Shown in pieces: positions 25,711 through 35,656 of a DNA stretch of 64,000 bases. The DNA comes from Streptomyces sp. NBC_01197 (lineage in GTDB: Bacteria > Actinomycetota > Actinomycetes > Streptomycetales > Streptomycetaceae). The notes under the pieces are model-generated. The model worked only from the letters and a program-made list of their open reading frames with translations. It was not told the DNA's origin and ran no database searches. Numbering within the stretch: position 1 is the first letter of the stretch; each line of letters begins with the position of its first letter. The stretch covers positions 5,385,001 to 5,449,000 of the forward strand of contig NZ_CP108569.1 of NCBI RefSeq assembly GCF_036010505.1, in the 5' to 3' direction. The position numbers were made by a program, and so were the translations under genes.

Positions 25711-28700
25711 GTGGCTGGGGCCTACACCCTGTACGTCCAAGTTCAGGCCGGTGTCTCCGGGCTGGTTGGCGGCCTGCGCACAGCGGCCGGTCAGGTCACC
25801 GCTTTCGGTGGGCAGGTCCGCCGACTCGATGGTGACCTCAACGGGCTCGCGGCCCGGTCGGAGCGGACTCGCCGCGCGATGGCCACCGGGTTCACCGTGA
25901 TGGGCGTTGCTCTCGGCGGTGCGTTCGTGATGGGCGTGCGTAGCGCCATCGAGCTTGAGAAGCACATGGCGAACGTCATGACGATCTCGCAGGAGATCAA
26001 CAACACCAACATCGAGCAGTTCACGAACCAGATCGTCGACCTGAGTACCCAGCTCCCGCAGTCCGCTGACCAGCTGGCCGAGGGTTTGTACCAGATCGTC
26101 AGTACCGGGTTCGACGGCGCAGACGCGATGACGATCCTCCGTGTGGCCGCGCGGGGTGCCGCAGCGGGCCTGACCACCACCGAGACGTCGGCCCGGGCCC
26201 TGCTCGGTGTGCTGAAGGCGTACGGCATGGACGCCTCCCAGGCGAACGACGTCATGGACACCATGTTCCAGACGGTCAACTACGGCGTGGTGTCGTTTGA
26301 CGAGTTGGCGCAGCAGCTCGGAGACGTCGTTCCGATGGCAGCCGCCGCGGGCGTCACATTCGACGACATCAGTTCCGCGCTCGCTGCTGTCACCCTGTCG
26401 GGCATTCCCGCAGCAGAGGGTGTGACGGCGCTCAACATGCTGCTCACGCGGATGATGAAGCCCACTCAGGAGCTGTCCGCCATGATCAAGGGCTTCGGCT
26501 ACGAGTCTGCCTCGGCCGCCCTTCAGCAGGACGGTTTGTACGTGGTCATGCAGAAGGTACGCAACGCCACCGGCGGAAGCGCGGATCAGCTGGTCCCTCT
26601 GCTCAGGGACATCCGCGCGGTGAGAGCTGCGCTCGCCCTGTCGGCGGCCGACGGTGAGAACTACGCCACCGTGTACCAGGGGATCAGCCAGGAAGTGCAG
26701 CGGGCTGGTGCGACGCAGAAGGCGTATGCGATCCAGATGGACACGACCGCCGGCCAGTGGAGCTTGTTCCGAAACCAGGCCCAGGCCCTTGGCATTGACA
26801 TGGCGCGGGTGCTCTTGCCTGCTTTGCAGACGGCGGGGGAGTTCCTGAACGTGCTCGCCGGTGCGGTCAACGACCTGCCCGGACCGGTGAAGTCACTGAT
26901 GGGCGTCCTGATAGCCCTGTCGGCGGTGGCGATGCTGGGGAAGGCCGCGTTCCTACGTTTCGGTGCGCAGCTCACGGCATTCCGCACCGAACTGGCCGCA
27001 GCGAGAGCGGGAGGATCGGCGCTCCCCGCGGTCTTGAGCGGCGCGGGGATCGCAGTCGGAGCCCTCACTGCCCTTATGGCCGTCGGGGTGGGCGTCTATG
27101 CCGCCTACTCGGCGAGCAAGCAGAAGGCGAAGGCTGCTACCGACGAACTGGTCGATGCCCTCCGTAAGGAACGTGATGAGGGCGAGCAGGGCGCGGGACT
27201 GCGGACGCTGACTGAACAGCTCACCAACAGCGACGACGTGAAGAAGCTGAAGGACGCCGGGGTGGACGTGGCGACGGCCATCGATGCGATCACTTCCGGT
27301 GGCCAGAAACTCCGACAGCTCAAGGAGGAGCTGGCCAGTGCGAAGGCAGCGTCATGGGAGGTCGCCGGGGGGACCTACACCTATGACATCTCCTTCGACC
27401 GGGCCAAAGGGGTGCTGGACAAGCAGCACAAGATCTGGTCGAACGCGGTCAAGAAGGAGAGCGACCTTGCCGCGAATATGGCCATCGTCAACAACAAGAT
27501 CGAGCACAACCGGCGGGAGCTGCTGGGCGCGTGGGATCTCACACAGTCCCTGCCTACGGACAAGACGGGGTCGCCCCAGTTCACCGACCAGATGGAGGCG
27601 ATGGGCAAGTCTCTCGCGTCCATCGTTGACCCCGCCAAGGCGTGGAAGGCCGCACAGGACAAGGTCGCAGAGGCCAACCGGCAGGCAGGCCGGTCAGCCG
27701 ACGTCTCCAAGGCATCCCTGTCCGACTACGTCCAGGAGCTGCAGAAGCAGCTCAAGGCACAGCGGGAGTTCCAGAAGAACCTGGGGGAGCTCGCTTCCGA
27801 GGGGCGCCTTGATCTCGCCGACCACTTCTCCGATCTCGGGCCGGACTCGGCGCCGCTCCTCGATGAGCTCGTGAAGCAGTTGCAGCACGGGAAGGGCAAG
27901 GTTGCCGACGAGCTCGAATCGATCATCCGGGAGTCGTCGGCGCGAGCCACTCCGGCCTTCCGCGCAGGCATGGAGCAGCTGCCCGCGATTTCCGCGAAGT
28001 ACGGGAAGAAGACCGCCGAGGCGTGGGCGGACGCGTCTGCGACCAATGACCCGGGCAAGCTGGCACGGGTCATGAGGGACATGACGGTTGCCGACATGTC
28101 GAACGCGGCGAAGAGGCTGCCCAAGGCTGCGGCCGCACAGCTCGAACAGGGCATGAGCCTGCTCGCCGACGTCTCCGCCAAGTTCGGGAAGGAAGCGTCG
28201 ACGTCCCTCGCGCAGTCGTTCCTGAAGGGCGACGTCGAAGATATCCGTACGCAGCTCGGATACCTCTACGGCGCGGACATGCCGATCGAGGCACCGGATC
28301 TGTCAGGTGTGACGGGAGCCTTCAAGGCGGCGGGGATCCAGTCGAACGCCGAGTGGTCGGGAATGCTCAGTCTCATCGTGGCTGTCTCCCAGACCAAGGG
28401 CACGGCCGCCGCAGCCGCCCTGACCTCGGCGCTGCTGTCGGGGAACATGGCAGCGGTCAAAAACCAGCTCGACGCGATCGGAGCTTCCGTGGGGAGGATC
28501 CCCGGGAGCAAGAACATTGCGATCAGCGTGTCCAAGCCGCCGTCGGTGAACATCCCTGTGTACTTCGCGTACAAGAATGCCCCGTATTCACCGACCGGAA
28601 CCCACGGACCGTACGCGAACGGCTACCAGGGCTTGGCTGAGGCTGACGGCGGAGTGGTGTCGTACTACGCCAATGGCGGTGTTCGGAAGGGGACCGAGCA

Positions 28701-30072
28701 GCACATTGCCCAGATCGCACGGGGTGGCTCATGGCGGGTGTGGGGTGAGGACGAGACCCAGGGCGAGGGTTATGTGCCCCTGGCGGTGAGTAAGCGCCCC
28801 AGATCCCGCGCCATCACGGAAGAGATCGTGCGCCGTCTGGGCGGCGACCCGGCCGGCATCGAGTGGAACGCGCAGGGCGGTGTCACCGACTGGACGTACG
28901 ACCCGGCGACCGGGTCGCTGTACTCCTCCTCGGACGCGGGAGACGCCGGACACAAGACGAAGAAGGTCAAGAAGCGGGTCAAGGGCAAGAACGGGAAGTG
29001 GACGACCAAGGTCACCGAAGTCGACTACTTCGATGAGGGCGCCGTTGAGAGGAAGCTGAAGGCGAACAGCAGGGCCAACCAGGTGTGGGCGAAGGACCTC
29101 TCCACAGTGGCTGACCGGGCGGGCGCTGACGTCGCAGATGCTCTGGCGTCGATGGGCGAGGACGGGATCGCCCTCACGAAGAAGATGGCGCGCGGTTCGA
29201 AGAAGTACGTCGATGAGATGGCGAAGGAGCTTCGCGGCCTGGCCGCTGAGGCGAAAGCGAGCCTGACGGACTACGTCCGCCAGCTCAACAAGGCCACCGG
29301 AGCTGACGACGCCTTCGCCCGGAACCTGGCGACCCTCGCCGGTAAGGGGTACGGAGACCTCGCCAAGCAACTGGCAGCGCAGGACGACCAGGCCGCCATG
29401 GAGCTTGCAGCGGCTGCGGTGAAGGACAACAAGAAGGCGTCGGCGGCGAATTCCGCAGCGAAGAGGGCGAACACCGCCCTCACATCGGATCAGGTCGCGG
29501 ACCTCGTGTCGATCATCGCCGCTGTTAAGTCCAGCAGGACCGGCTTGCACGATGTTGCGGAGACGACGGGACTTGATGAGGACAGCGTCATCGAGACTGC
29601 GACCAAGGGCCTTGGGCAGATCAAGAGGGCCCTGGGCGGGCGGGGCGACAGGTTCGTGTCCGACCTCAGCCGCGCCAACCGTGGCCTGTCGTACGCGAAC
29701 GGCGGGATTCTCACCCCTGGCCTGTACGCCACCAGTAACGGGCTCGTGCGGTTCGCCGAGCCCCAGACAAGCGGCGAAGCCTTCATCCCCCTCGGGGGAG
29801 CCCAACGGGATTCAGCGACCGCGGTACTTCGTGACGTGGCCGGACGGTTCGGATACCACCTCACCTCGCGGGGTGTGAGCGGGCCGAGCCGCCTCGTGGA
29901 CGCCCGGCCTGCCGCCGGGGTTCAGGTGGTGGTCGTGCGTGAGCAGCCGGCGGCACTCGTCGGGTCGATGCCCGTCACTGTCACCGGCGGCGCCGACCGG
30001 GATACGGCCGACACCGTCGGCTTCGAGATCATGCGCCGCCTTCGGAACGCGCAGCGCGGAGGTCGCATCTGA
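25711..30072 (+). CDS. Tail tape measure protein
   Basis: At 1,453 aa this is the longest gene of the window, and its length sets tail length. The N-terminal part carries the TP901-type core (LPQSADQLAEGLYQIVSTGF, GVTALNMLLTRMMKPTQELS), then hydrophobic helices near residues 370-470 (AGIAVGALTALMAVGVGVYA). The C-terminal half is repetitive: a SDYVQELQKQLKAQREFQKN unit near residue 670 recurs as TDYVRQLNKATGADDAFARN near residue 1,190. It lies between chaperone and distal tail genes. GTG 25711 follows GGAAGAAGGCGTAGCCA. Confidence 0.95.
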   Translation: MAGAYTLYVQVQAGVSGLVGGLRTAAGQVTAFGGQVRRLDGDLNGLAARSERTRRAMATGFTVMGVALGGAFVMGVRSAIELEKHMANVMTISQEINNTNIEQFTNQIVDLSTQLPQSADQLAEGLYQIVSTGFDGADAMTILRVAARGAAAGLTTTETSARALLGVLKAYGMDASQANDVMDTMFQTVNYGVVSFDELAQQLGDVVPMAAAAGVTFDDISSALAAVTLSGIPAAEGVTALNMLLTRMMKPTQELSAMIKGFGYESASAALQQDGLYVVMQKVRNATGGSADQLVPLLRDIRAVRAALALSAADGENYATVYQGISQEVQRAGATQKAYAIQMDTTAGQWSLFRNQAQALGIDMARVLLPALQTAGEFLNVLAGAVNDLPGPVKSLMGVLIALSAVAMLGKAAFLRFGAQLTAFRTELAAARAGGSALPAVLSGAGIAVGALTALMAVGVGVYAAYSASKQKAKAATDELVDALRKERDEGEQGAGLRTLTEQLTNSDDVKKLKDAGVDVATAIDAITSGGQKLRQLKEELASAKAASWEVAGGTYTYDISFDRAKGVLDKQHKIWSNAVKKESDLAANMAIVNNKIEHNRRELLGAWDLTQSLPTDKTGSPQFTDQMEAMGKSLASIVDPAKAWKAAQDKVAEANRQAGRSADVSKASLSDYVQELQKQLKAQREFQKNLGELASEGRLDLADHFSDLGPDSAPLLDELVKQLQHGKGKVADELESIIRESSARATPAFRAGMEQLPAISAKYGKKTAEAWADASATNDPGKLARVMRDMTVADMSNAAKRLPKAAAAQLEQGMSLLADVSAKFGKEASTSLAQSFLKGDVEDIRTQLGYLYGADMPIEAPDLSGVTGAFKAAGIQSNAEWSGMLSLIVAVSQTKGTAAAAALTSALLSGNMAAVKNQLDAIGASVGRIPGSKNIAISVSKPPSVNIPVYFAYKNAPYSPTGTHGPYANGYQGLAEADGGVVSYYANGGVRKGTEQHIAQIARGGSWRVWGEDETQGEGYVPLAVSKRPRSRAITEEIVRRLGGDPAGIEWNAQGGVTDWTYDPATGSLYSSSDAGDAGHKTKKVKKRVKGKNGKWTTKVTEVDYFDEGAVERKLKANSRANQVWAKDLSTVADRAGADVADALASMGEDGIALTKKMARGSKKYVDEMAKELRGLAAEAKASLTDYVRQLNKATGADDAFARNLATLAGKGYGDLAKQLAAQDDQAAMELAAAAVKDNKKASAANSAAKRANTALTSDQVADLVSIIAAVKSSRTGLHDVAETTGLDEDSVIETATKGLGQIKRALGGRGDRFVSDLSRANRGLSYANGGILTPGLYATSNGLVRFAEPQTSGEAFIPLGGAQRDSATAVLRDVAGRFGYHLTSRGVSGPSRLVDARPAAGVQVVVVREQPAALVGSMPVTVTGGADRDTADTVGFEIMRRLRNAQRGGRI

Positions 30073-30974
30073 TGGCCACGATCACGAAGGACGGCCAGTA
30101 CGACTTCGCCGGGGTTCTCCTCGGCCCCGGGACGCCCTATGTGGTGTCAGAAGTGACCGGGCTGGGAGCGCCGGAGCTGCGCACGCAGGACGTCGACCTG
30201 GCGACGGACGACGGGGCGTTTCCGGGGGTGGACTACTTCAAGCCCAGGGAAGTGACGCTGGAGGTCGGGATACGCACGCCGGATGACCCTTCGGCGGCCG
30301 TTGACGACCTGGCGGTGCTGAACGCGGCGATTGCCATGCCTTCGATCCGGCGAGACGCCGGGGATCTTGCCGTTCTGCGTGTCCGCTGGCCAGGCCGCGG
30401 CGGTATCCGCCGCCTTTACGGGCGGGCGCGCCGGCTGGAGACGGCGACGATGTCGCAGGCCAAGTTCGGCTGGATTCCGCTGACCTTGTCCTTCACCGCG
30501 ACGGACCCGGTGTGGCACGACGAGCCAGAGCAGCAGCTCAGTCTGCCGCTGTCGATTGCTTCAACCACGCTCGGGTTCAAGGCGCCGCTGAAGGCCCCGA
30601 TCACTACGGGTGTGGTGGACCCGCAGCTGCGCTCCGGGTGGGTGGCGAACGCCGGCGACTCCCCGGCCTGGCCCACTCTGACGATCAAAGGCCCCGTGTC
30701 GAATCCGGTGATCCACCTGGCGGGATCCACGCGGCGGGACATCGAGCTGAACCTCACGGTCCGCACAGGGGAAGTCCTCCAGATCGAGACCCGGCCCGGA
30801 ACCCGATGGGTGCTCCTGGACGGCGCCAACGCCTCCAACGCCCTGACCCGTTCCTCCCGCCTGGATCTCTTTCGTATCCCACCGGGGGCCTGCGAGATCA
30901 GCTGGTCCGCGTCCGACTACACCAACGCAAGCCGCCTGACCGTCGCGTGGCGCGACGCCTACACCGCCCTGTAA
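30072..30974 (+). CDS. Distal tail protein (Dit-like)
   Basis: The 300-aa protein overlaps the tape measure stop (ATGA). It has the N-terminal belt domain of siphophage distal tail proteins (DFAGVLLGPGTPYVVSEVTG, DDGAFPGVDYFKPREVTLEV) and a C-terminal jelly-roll/galectin-like region (PTLTIKGPVSNPVIHLAGST, YTNASRLTVAWRDAYTAL). It would form the hexameric ring joining tube to baseplate. Synteny directly after the tape measure supports this. Confidence 0.82.
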   Translation: MATITKDGQYDFAGVLLGPGTPYVVSEVTGLGAPELRTQDVDLATDDGAFPGVDYFKPREVTLEVGIRTPDDPSAAVDDLAVLNAAIAMPSIRRDAGDLAVLRVRWPGRGGIRRLYGRARRLETATMSQAKFGWIPLTLSFTATDPVWHDEPEQQLSLPLSIASTTLGFKAPLKAPITTGVVDPQLRSGWVANAGDSPAWPTLTIKGPVSNPVIHLAGSTRRDIELNLTVRTGEVLQIETRPGTRWVLLDGANASNALTRSSRLDLFRIPPGACEISWSASDYTNASRLTVAWRDAYTAL

Positions 30975-30986
30975 GGAGCAACTCGC

Positions 30987-31919
30987 ATGACGCTGATACA
31001 GCCACCGCTCATGGTCAACGGCGCAACGCACAGTGCCCGTGTGCTGCGAATGATGACCCGAAACTTGGCCTGGTCGAACCAGGGGGTCATCGAGGGCAAC
31101 GACCTCAAGGTGCGACAACTGACCACACCCGGAGCGGGGGTTCGGGTAGGCGACGGTGCTGCGACCCTCATGGGCGCGATGTCCCGCAGCCAGGGGGCGT
31201 ACACGCAGACCAACGTCGGCGACAGCACGGTGCCGATCGCACCGACCGGAGCGAGCGCCCGCAACGATCTACTCGTCTTGCGAGTGCAGGACCCCGAATA
31301 CGAGGGTGTCTTGGACCCAGCGAAGGACGACATCGGGTTCTTTGACGTGATCCCTGGTGTCTCGTCCACGGCCACTACCGCGCCCGCGGGCATGACCGCA
31401 ATCGGATTGGCCCGGATCCAGATCCCGGCGAACACAGCGACGATCACTGACGGAATGATCAAGGACGTCAGGAAGATCGCCAACCCGCGCAGGGAGCGGC
31501 GGCTGCTGACAGCGTTCCCCAACGCGATGAGCCAACTGACGTACTCCGACAACAAGTGGCACACGTGGCCGACGGCGGCCAGCTGGTCGGTGACCATCCC
31601 GCCGTGGGCTGCGACCGCCACTCTGATGGTGACGATCGCGGGCCTGCGGATGTCGAAGGCCAACGTCTTCGCCCGGATGCAGACCAGCATCGGCGGTGAC
31701 CTCGGCCAGGACACGTACATCGACGACAACCAGGGATCAGCGATCCGCCGACAGACCGTGATGATCGCCGACACCGTAACCATCTCTGCCGGGCAGCGCG
31801 GCACCACCCAGTCACTCAAGCTGTCGACGTACATGTACAAGTCCGAGACAGGGGATCTGTCGGTCGACGTCGGCACTTCCATCGTCGCGGACTTGGAGTT
31901 CGTGGAGGGCCTCAGCTGA
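30987..31919 (+). CDS. Minor tail protein
   Basis: The 310-aa product is beta-rich and Thr/Ala-rich. It begins MTLIQPPLMVNGATHSARVL and has a central fold with NDLLVLRVQDPEYEGVLDPA and GLARIQIPANTATITDGMIK. This pattern occurs in actinophage minor tail proteins encoded between Dit-like and hub proteins. The C-terminal third (VTISAGQRGTTQSLKLSTYM) may be a trimeric carbohydrate-binding domain. It overlaps the next gene start. The exact role is inferred from order. Confidence 0.7.
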   Translation: MTLIQPPLMVNGATHSARVLRMMTRNLAWSNQGVIEGNDLKVRQLTTPGAGVRVGDGAATLMGAMSRSQGAYTQTNVGDSTVPIAPTGASARNDLLVLRVQDPEYEGVLDPAKDDIGFFDVIPGVSSTATTAPAGMTAIGLARIQIPANTATITDGMIKDVRKIANPRRERRLLTAFPNAMSQLTYSDNKWHTWPTAASWSVTIPPWAATATLMVTIAGLRMSKANVFARMQTSIGGDLGQDTYIDDNQGSAIRRQTVMIADTVTISAGQRGTTQSLKLSTYMYKSETGDLSVDVGTSIVADLEFVEGLS

Positions 31920-33010
31920 TGTCGTACCGGTACATCACTGCGCGGGCACTGAGTGGCGACGTGCTGGCCTGGAATCTTCCCCTTCACGACGTGGAGTTCG
32001 GGCCCGCCCTTAGCGCCGCCGGCACCTTCACCGGCGCGGTCGCACCCCGACTTCAGAACCTGGTACGCACCCAGGTGGACGCCGGGGACACCTGGCTGTA
32101 CGTGGAGCGGGATGGCCGTCTCTTGTGGGGCGGGCTGTTGTGGCGGGCAATCGCGGAAGGCTCTGAGATGCGGGTGGAGGCGGCCGGCCCGGGCTCGTAC
32201 CCGCACCGCCGTTACGACCTGCACGGTCAGCTCAACGGACGAGGCCCGTACGTCAACGCCGACCCATGCACGGTGATCCGTGACGTCTGGCGCTACCTGC
32301 AAGAGCAACCCGACGGTGACCTCGGTGTCGTCGTGGACGCCACGGAGTCGCAGACGACCGTCGGCACACCGGCAGAGCCGTACCGTACCGACTGGTGGGA
32401 GGCGCCTCTGCTTGGCGACGTCATCGATGACATGACGGCCGTCGAGGGCGGCCCGGAGTGGACCGAGTCGCTGTCCTGGTCAGGCGAGGTACCCCGTCAC
32501 CGGATCCGTATCGGCTGGCCGAGGCTCGGCACCCGCAGGACGGACATCGCGTTCGAGACGGGGATCAACATCGTTTCCAACGTGCCGGTGGAGTACGACG
32601 CGGACCAGGCCGCCCAGGCCGTGATCGCGCTCGGCGCCGGTGAAGGGCGCAGCAGGCGCCGGGTCGTCGATGCTGTGCGCAACGGACGCTTGCGCCTGGA
32701 GTCACTCGTCGAAGCTCCCGCAGAGAAGGCGCAGGATCGACTCGCCGCGCGCGCCCGCACCGAGCGGGTCTCACGCCAGGTCGTCGGCGAAGTCACCGAG
32801 ATCGCTGTTCGGGATCACCCGGCTGCGCCCATCGGGTCGTGGCAGATCGGTGACGACGTGCGGGTGAGGGTGCACGACGAGTGGACGGACTATGACGCCT
32901 GGTCGCGCATCGTCTCGTACCAGATCAGCCCCGGATCCGAGGATGAGAGCGAGAGGGCAGTGCTCCAGATTCAGCGGGCCGACCGCTTCACGTATGGAGG
33001 GCAGGGGTGA
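31919..33010 (+). CDS. Minor tail protein, baseplate hub-like
   Basis: This 363-aa product has the style of actinophage tail-tip hub proteins: an N-terminal strand-rich part with WLYVERDGRLLWGGLLWRAI, a middle helical part (RRVVDAVRNGRLRLESLVE) and an OB-like end (WQIGDDVRVRVHDEWTDYDA). It starts within the ATG overlap of the previous stop and ends 3 bp into the next gene. It would bind the distal ring and close or open the tube. Confidence 0.72.
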   Translation: MSYRYITARALSGDVLAWNLPLHDVEFGPALSAAGTFTGAVAPRLQNLVRTQVDAGDTWLYVERDGRLLWGGLLWRAIAEGSEMRVEAAGPGSYPHRRYDLHGQLNGRGPYVNADPCTVIRDVWRYLQEQPDGDLGVVVDATESQTTVGTPAEPYRTDWWEAPLLGDVIDDMTAVEGGPEWTESLSWSGEVPRHRIRIGWPRLGTRRTDIAFETGINIVSNVPVEYDADQAAQAVIALGAGEGRSRRRVVDAVRNGRLRLESLVEAPAEKAQDRLAARARTERVSRQVVGEVTEIAVRDHPAAPIGSWQIGDDVRVRVHDEWTDYDAWSRIVSYQISPGSEDESERAVLQIQRADRFTYGGQG

Positions 33011-35133
33011 ACGCGGAGGTAGCGCGGCTGGCTGCTCGGGTTGCGGAGCTGGAACGGCGTCTTGCCGCGGCCTCGCGCACCTCACGGCTGGCGTACTCGA
33101 GCATCGAAAACGGTGCGATCGACGTGTACGACGAGGATGGGGGTCTGCGCGGCGCCATCGGGCAGCAGCCTGACGGCACGACCGGGGCTGTGGCAGTGAA
33201 CGGCCCGCCGCCACCGACGCCAAGCGCCCCGCTGGCGGAACCGGCGCTCGCAGGGTTGCGGGTCACGTGGGACGGCGGCTTCATCGACGCCTTGGCCCCG
33301 CCGCTCGACCTGACGCGCGTACAGGTCCACCTGTTGACCTCGGTGGACGCGGTGCCGGATGTCCGGTGGCCGGCGGCCACGATTGAGGCGGCGTCTGGGG
33401 CTTCTGTCACGATCGCCCTGTCTTCCTATACGGGCTTGTTCGTGCGGCTCGTCGCCGTCAACACCTCCGGCATTCCCGGACCGGCATCTGCCGCGGTGGC
33501 CGCACAGGCCCGCCAGGCTACGGGCCCCGACCTCGCCGCAGGATCGGTGGACCTCACGCGTACCACGGGCGCTCTCGCCGACTCGGCCCGCCGGACTTAT
33601 ACCGACAGCCTCGATGACCCGACCGCGTGGGCCGTCACCACGAAGGGACCTGGCGCCGAGTGGACGTACGAGTCGGGACTCGGAGACGCGGAGACGGGCA
33701 ACAGCGTCGGCCAGGCCGTCGGGCACATCCGGCTGCAAGGAACGAGCCCCATTCCGTACGACCCGACCGCTCTGTACCGAATCAGCGCGCGCGTGAGAGC
33801 TACGGTCCCGGGCGAGGGCGGCCTGGACACCCTGTACTTCGGAGTCATGGGCCTCGCCGCGGACGGCGTCACCATGGTCAACGCCACCGGCGCCGACGCG
33901 ACCGCATCGCAGTACTACGTGGGCGCTTCCAGGGTGGCGCTGCCCACCAGCAGCGGGTGGACGACGTTCGCCGGGTACCTGAAGGGCCGCGCCGATCCCA
34001 CCGGGAAGGGCAGCAGCGCGGAGGCCCACGACCCTCGCCAGCCAGCACTGGCGCACGACAAGGTGCGTTACATCACCCCGTATTTCCTGCTGAACTACGA
34101 GTCGAGATCCGCGACCTCAGCGGCGACCATGCAGGTTGATGCGCTCCAGATCGAAGCGATCCACACGGGTGCAGTGGGACCGGAGAACCTGGTCGCGGGA
34201 TCTGTAACCGCGACTGCGCTGTCGGCGGATGCCATCACCGGGAAAGTCGTCACTGGCGGCACAGTGCGGACGGGGACGAGCGGACCACGGCTCATCATGG
34301 CTCCCGAAGCGGCGGGATCAGGCGTGCCCGGAGTCGCGATGTACTCAGGACATCCGCAGGAAAGCGGCCCCGGCATGTTCAGCTCCAACACGGTGAGCGC
34401 GGGCGGCACGGTCGTACCGGAAGTGCGGATCGCTGCGCCGACGACGGACGACGGCCCAGCCCTCATGTGGCTGCGCTCACCGGCGCTGGGAAGCGGTGCT
34501 GGATTCCGGCTCGACACCAACTTCCGGAGGTCGTTCTGCTTCATTGACGCCATGGGCGGGACGGACAACAGCACCTCCGAGATCAAACTCTTCGCACAGA
34601 ACGGCACAGTCGGGCCCGCGTCGATACTCCTGTTGCGCGGCGACCAGGCGGCACTGAGTTCCGGTCTGGTCAAGCTGAACATCACACCTGACGGTATGAG
34701 CGCAACGGGCAGGGTGCAGTTCAACGGGGGAATCACCGTCGAGAAGGACGGCCTGGTCCACATGCGCGGAGGCGGCATCCTGGTGGACGGTTCTCCCTCC
34801 TGGACAAAGCTCTCGCTCAAGTCCGGTTTCACGCACGGCGACGGCGACGCCCGGTGGCGGGAGATCACCATCGCCGGGCAGCGATTCCTTCAGATGGCCG
34901 GAACGGTCAACGTGACGGCGTCGGGCGGCCTCACAGCCGACGCTGTTTTCGCGGCGCTCACGTCCTTCACTCCCTCCTACAGCGTGCCCGCTCCCGTGGG
35001 GCGCAACAACGCCGCCGGCGTAGCCGCAACCAGAATTTCGTGGGGCGTAGACGGCTCCTTCACCGTCTACAACACCACCGGCAGCAACGTTAAATGGTTC
35101 AGCCTGGAGTCCGTCCTCCTCTCCCTGGAGTGA
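33007..35133 (+). CDS. Tail fibre / receptor-binding minor tail protein
   Basis: The 708-aa protein is the last tail gene. It opens with a short coiled coil (VARLAARVAELERRLAAASR), then an FN3-like segment (residues 75-170) and a jelly-roll carbohydrate-binding-like segment (180-380). Next comes a linker VTATALSADAITGKVVTGGT of the kind preceding fibre shafts, and a C-terminal tip. This modular order fits a host-recognition fibre. GTG 33007 overlaps the hub gene. Receptor identity is not predictable. Confidence 0.78.
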   Translation: MNAEVARLAARVAELERRLAAASRTSRLAYSSIENGAIDVYDEDGGLRGAIGQQPDGTTGAVAVNGPPPPTPSAPLAEPALAGLRVTWDGGFIDALAPPLDLTRVQVHLLTSVDAVPDVRWPAATIEAASGASVTIALSSYTGLFVRLVAVNTSGIPGPASAAVAAQARQATGPDLAAGSVDLTRTTGALADSARRTYTDSLDDPTAWAVTTKGPGAEWTYESGLGDAETGNSVGQAVGHIRLQGTSPIPYDPTALYRISARVRATVPGEGGLDTLYFGVMGLAADGVTMVNATGADATASQYYVGASRVALPTSSGWTTFAGYLKGRADPTGKGSSAEAHDPRQPALAHDKVRYITPYFLLNYESRSATSAATMQVDALQIEAIHTGAVGPENLVAGSVTATALSADAITGKVVTGGTVRTGTSGPRLIMAPEAAGSGVPGVAMYSGHPQESGPGMFSSNTVSAGGTVVPEVRIAAPTTDDGPALMWLRSPALGSGAGFRLDTNFRRSFCFIDAMGGTDNSTSEIKLFAQNGTVGPASILLLRGDQAALSSGLVKLNITPDGMSATGRVQFNGGITVEKDGLVHMRGGGILVDGSPSWTKLSLKSGFTHGDGDARWREITIAGQRFLQMAGTVNVTASGGLTADAVFAALTSFTPSYSVPAPVGRNNAAGVAATRISWGVDGSFTVYNTTGSNVKWFSLESVLLSLE

Positions 35134-35484
35134 GAGCCGAGCAGGGGGCCGAGTCGGCAGGGGGTAATCGCATCATCTCGGCCACGCGAATTCCGCAACA
35201 ACCCTGAGTAAAACCTATCGATCGGCTACCCCCGGTCGATTTGGGTGGCTACTGAGTCCGCGTTAATGGGTGGCTCGGTGGTCGCCCGAATCGCGGTAGA
35301 TGCGGCGCATTGGATATGTTTAGGGTAGTTCAAATGCTATTAGCAAGTTTTAGATATTTTGCATCACCCTGCGTGTTCATGCTTAAACGTTTCGTCGAAT
35401 GGGGTTGTGGTGGTGCGTGGGTCGTGTGAGGATCAATTCGTCGACAGGGGGTCGACAACGCATTCGCAAACGGGGGTGAAACAC
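35134..35484. other. AT-richer intergenic leader before the peptide gene
   Basis: About 350 bp separate the tail operon from the peptide gene. The region is clearly less GC-rich than its surroundings, as expected of transferred cargo. It contains a possible promoter (TTCAAA at 35329-35334, 16-bp spacer, TAGATA at 35351-35356). No tail terminator with a long stem was found. No supported gene lies here. Confidence 0.4.
35329..35356 (+). promoter_or_regulatory. Candidate promoter of the peptide cassette
   Basis: TTCAAA and TAGATA are spaced by 16 bp, about 130 bp upstream of the peptide ATG, giving a long 5' leader. Both hexamers depart from consensus, so this is only a candidate; the next AT-rich box is downstream of the peptide gene. 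Confidence 0.3.
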
Positions 35485-35568
35485 ATGGAGACTTCCAACG
35501 AGGCGCTTGTTGTCGTTGTGGAGAACGAGGGCGAGTCCCTCCTCTGCTTCGACACGGTTCCCGACTAG
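35485..35568 (+). CDS. 27-aa putative RiPP precursor peptide
   Basis: ATG 35485 follows ACGGGGGTGAAACAC, a good ribosome site eight bases upstream. The peptide is acidic, begins METSNEALVVVV, and ends LLCFDTVPD, with one Cys seven residues from the C-terminus. It is followed by a strong hairpin and then DUF6065, SagB-type dehydrogenase, MFS and GNAT genes, the pattern of a short ribosomal peptide gene ahead of its modification and export genes. An acidic leader with a short Cys/Thr/Asp core is plausible. I do not recognise the sequence, and it could be an unrelated small ORF. Confidence 0.55.
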   Translation: METSNEALVVVVENEGESLLCFDTVPD

Positions 35569-35578
35569 TTCGGGACCT

Positions 35579-35614
35579 CTAGTCGGCGCCACCGGTAAGG
35601 TGAGCGCCGACTAG
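35579..35614 (+). terminator. Hairpin/attenuator after the peptide gene
   Basis: CTAGTCGGCGC and GCGCCGACTAG form a perfect 11-bp stem with a 14-nt loop, 10 bp after the peptide stop. It is followed by CCCTTTATAAT rather than a long T-run, so partial termination or RNA stabilisation is likelier than full termination. Such hairpins often separate highly expressed precursor genes from modification genes. Confidence 0.6.
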
Positions 35615-35619
35615 CCCTT

Positions 35620-35625
35620 TATAAT
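35620..35625 (+). promoter_or_regulatory. Perfect TATAAT -10 box before DUF6065 gene
   Basis: TATAAT lies immediately after the hairpin and 32 bp before the DUF6065 start. A -35 match at 16-18 bp upstream is weak because the hairpin arm occupies that position. If active, the promoter would overlap the hairpin and let the enzyme genes be expressed independently of the peptide gene. Confidence 0.4.
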
Positions 35626-35656
35626 ACGACTAGCGGCGAATCGCCGAGCGGGAAAC

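Noticed and set aside
30959..32308. 449-codon minus-strand frame opposite minor tail genes
   Set aside because: No motif and no ribosome site; the plus-strand genes are coupled by ATGA-type overlaps.
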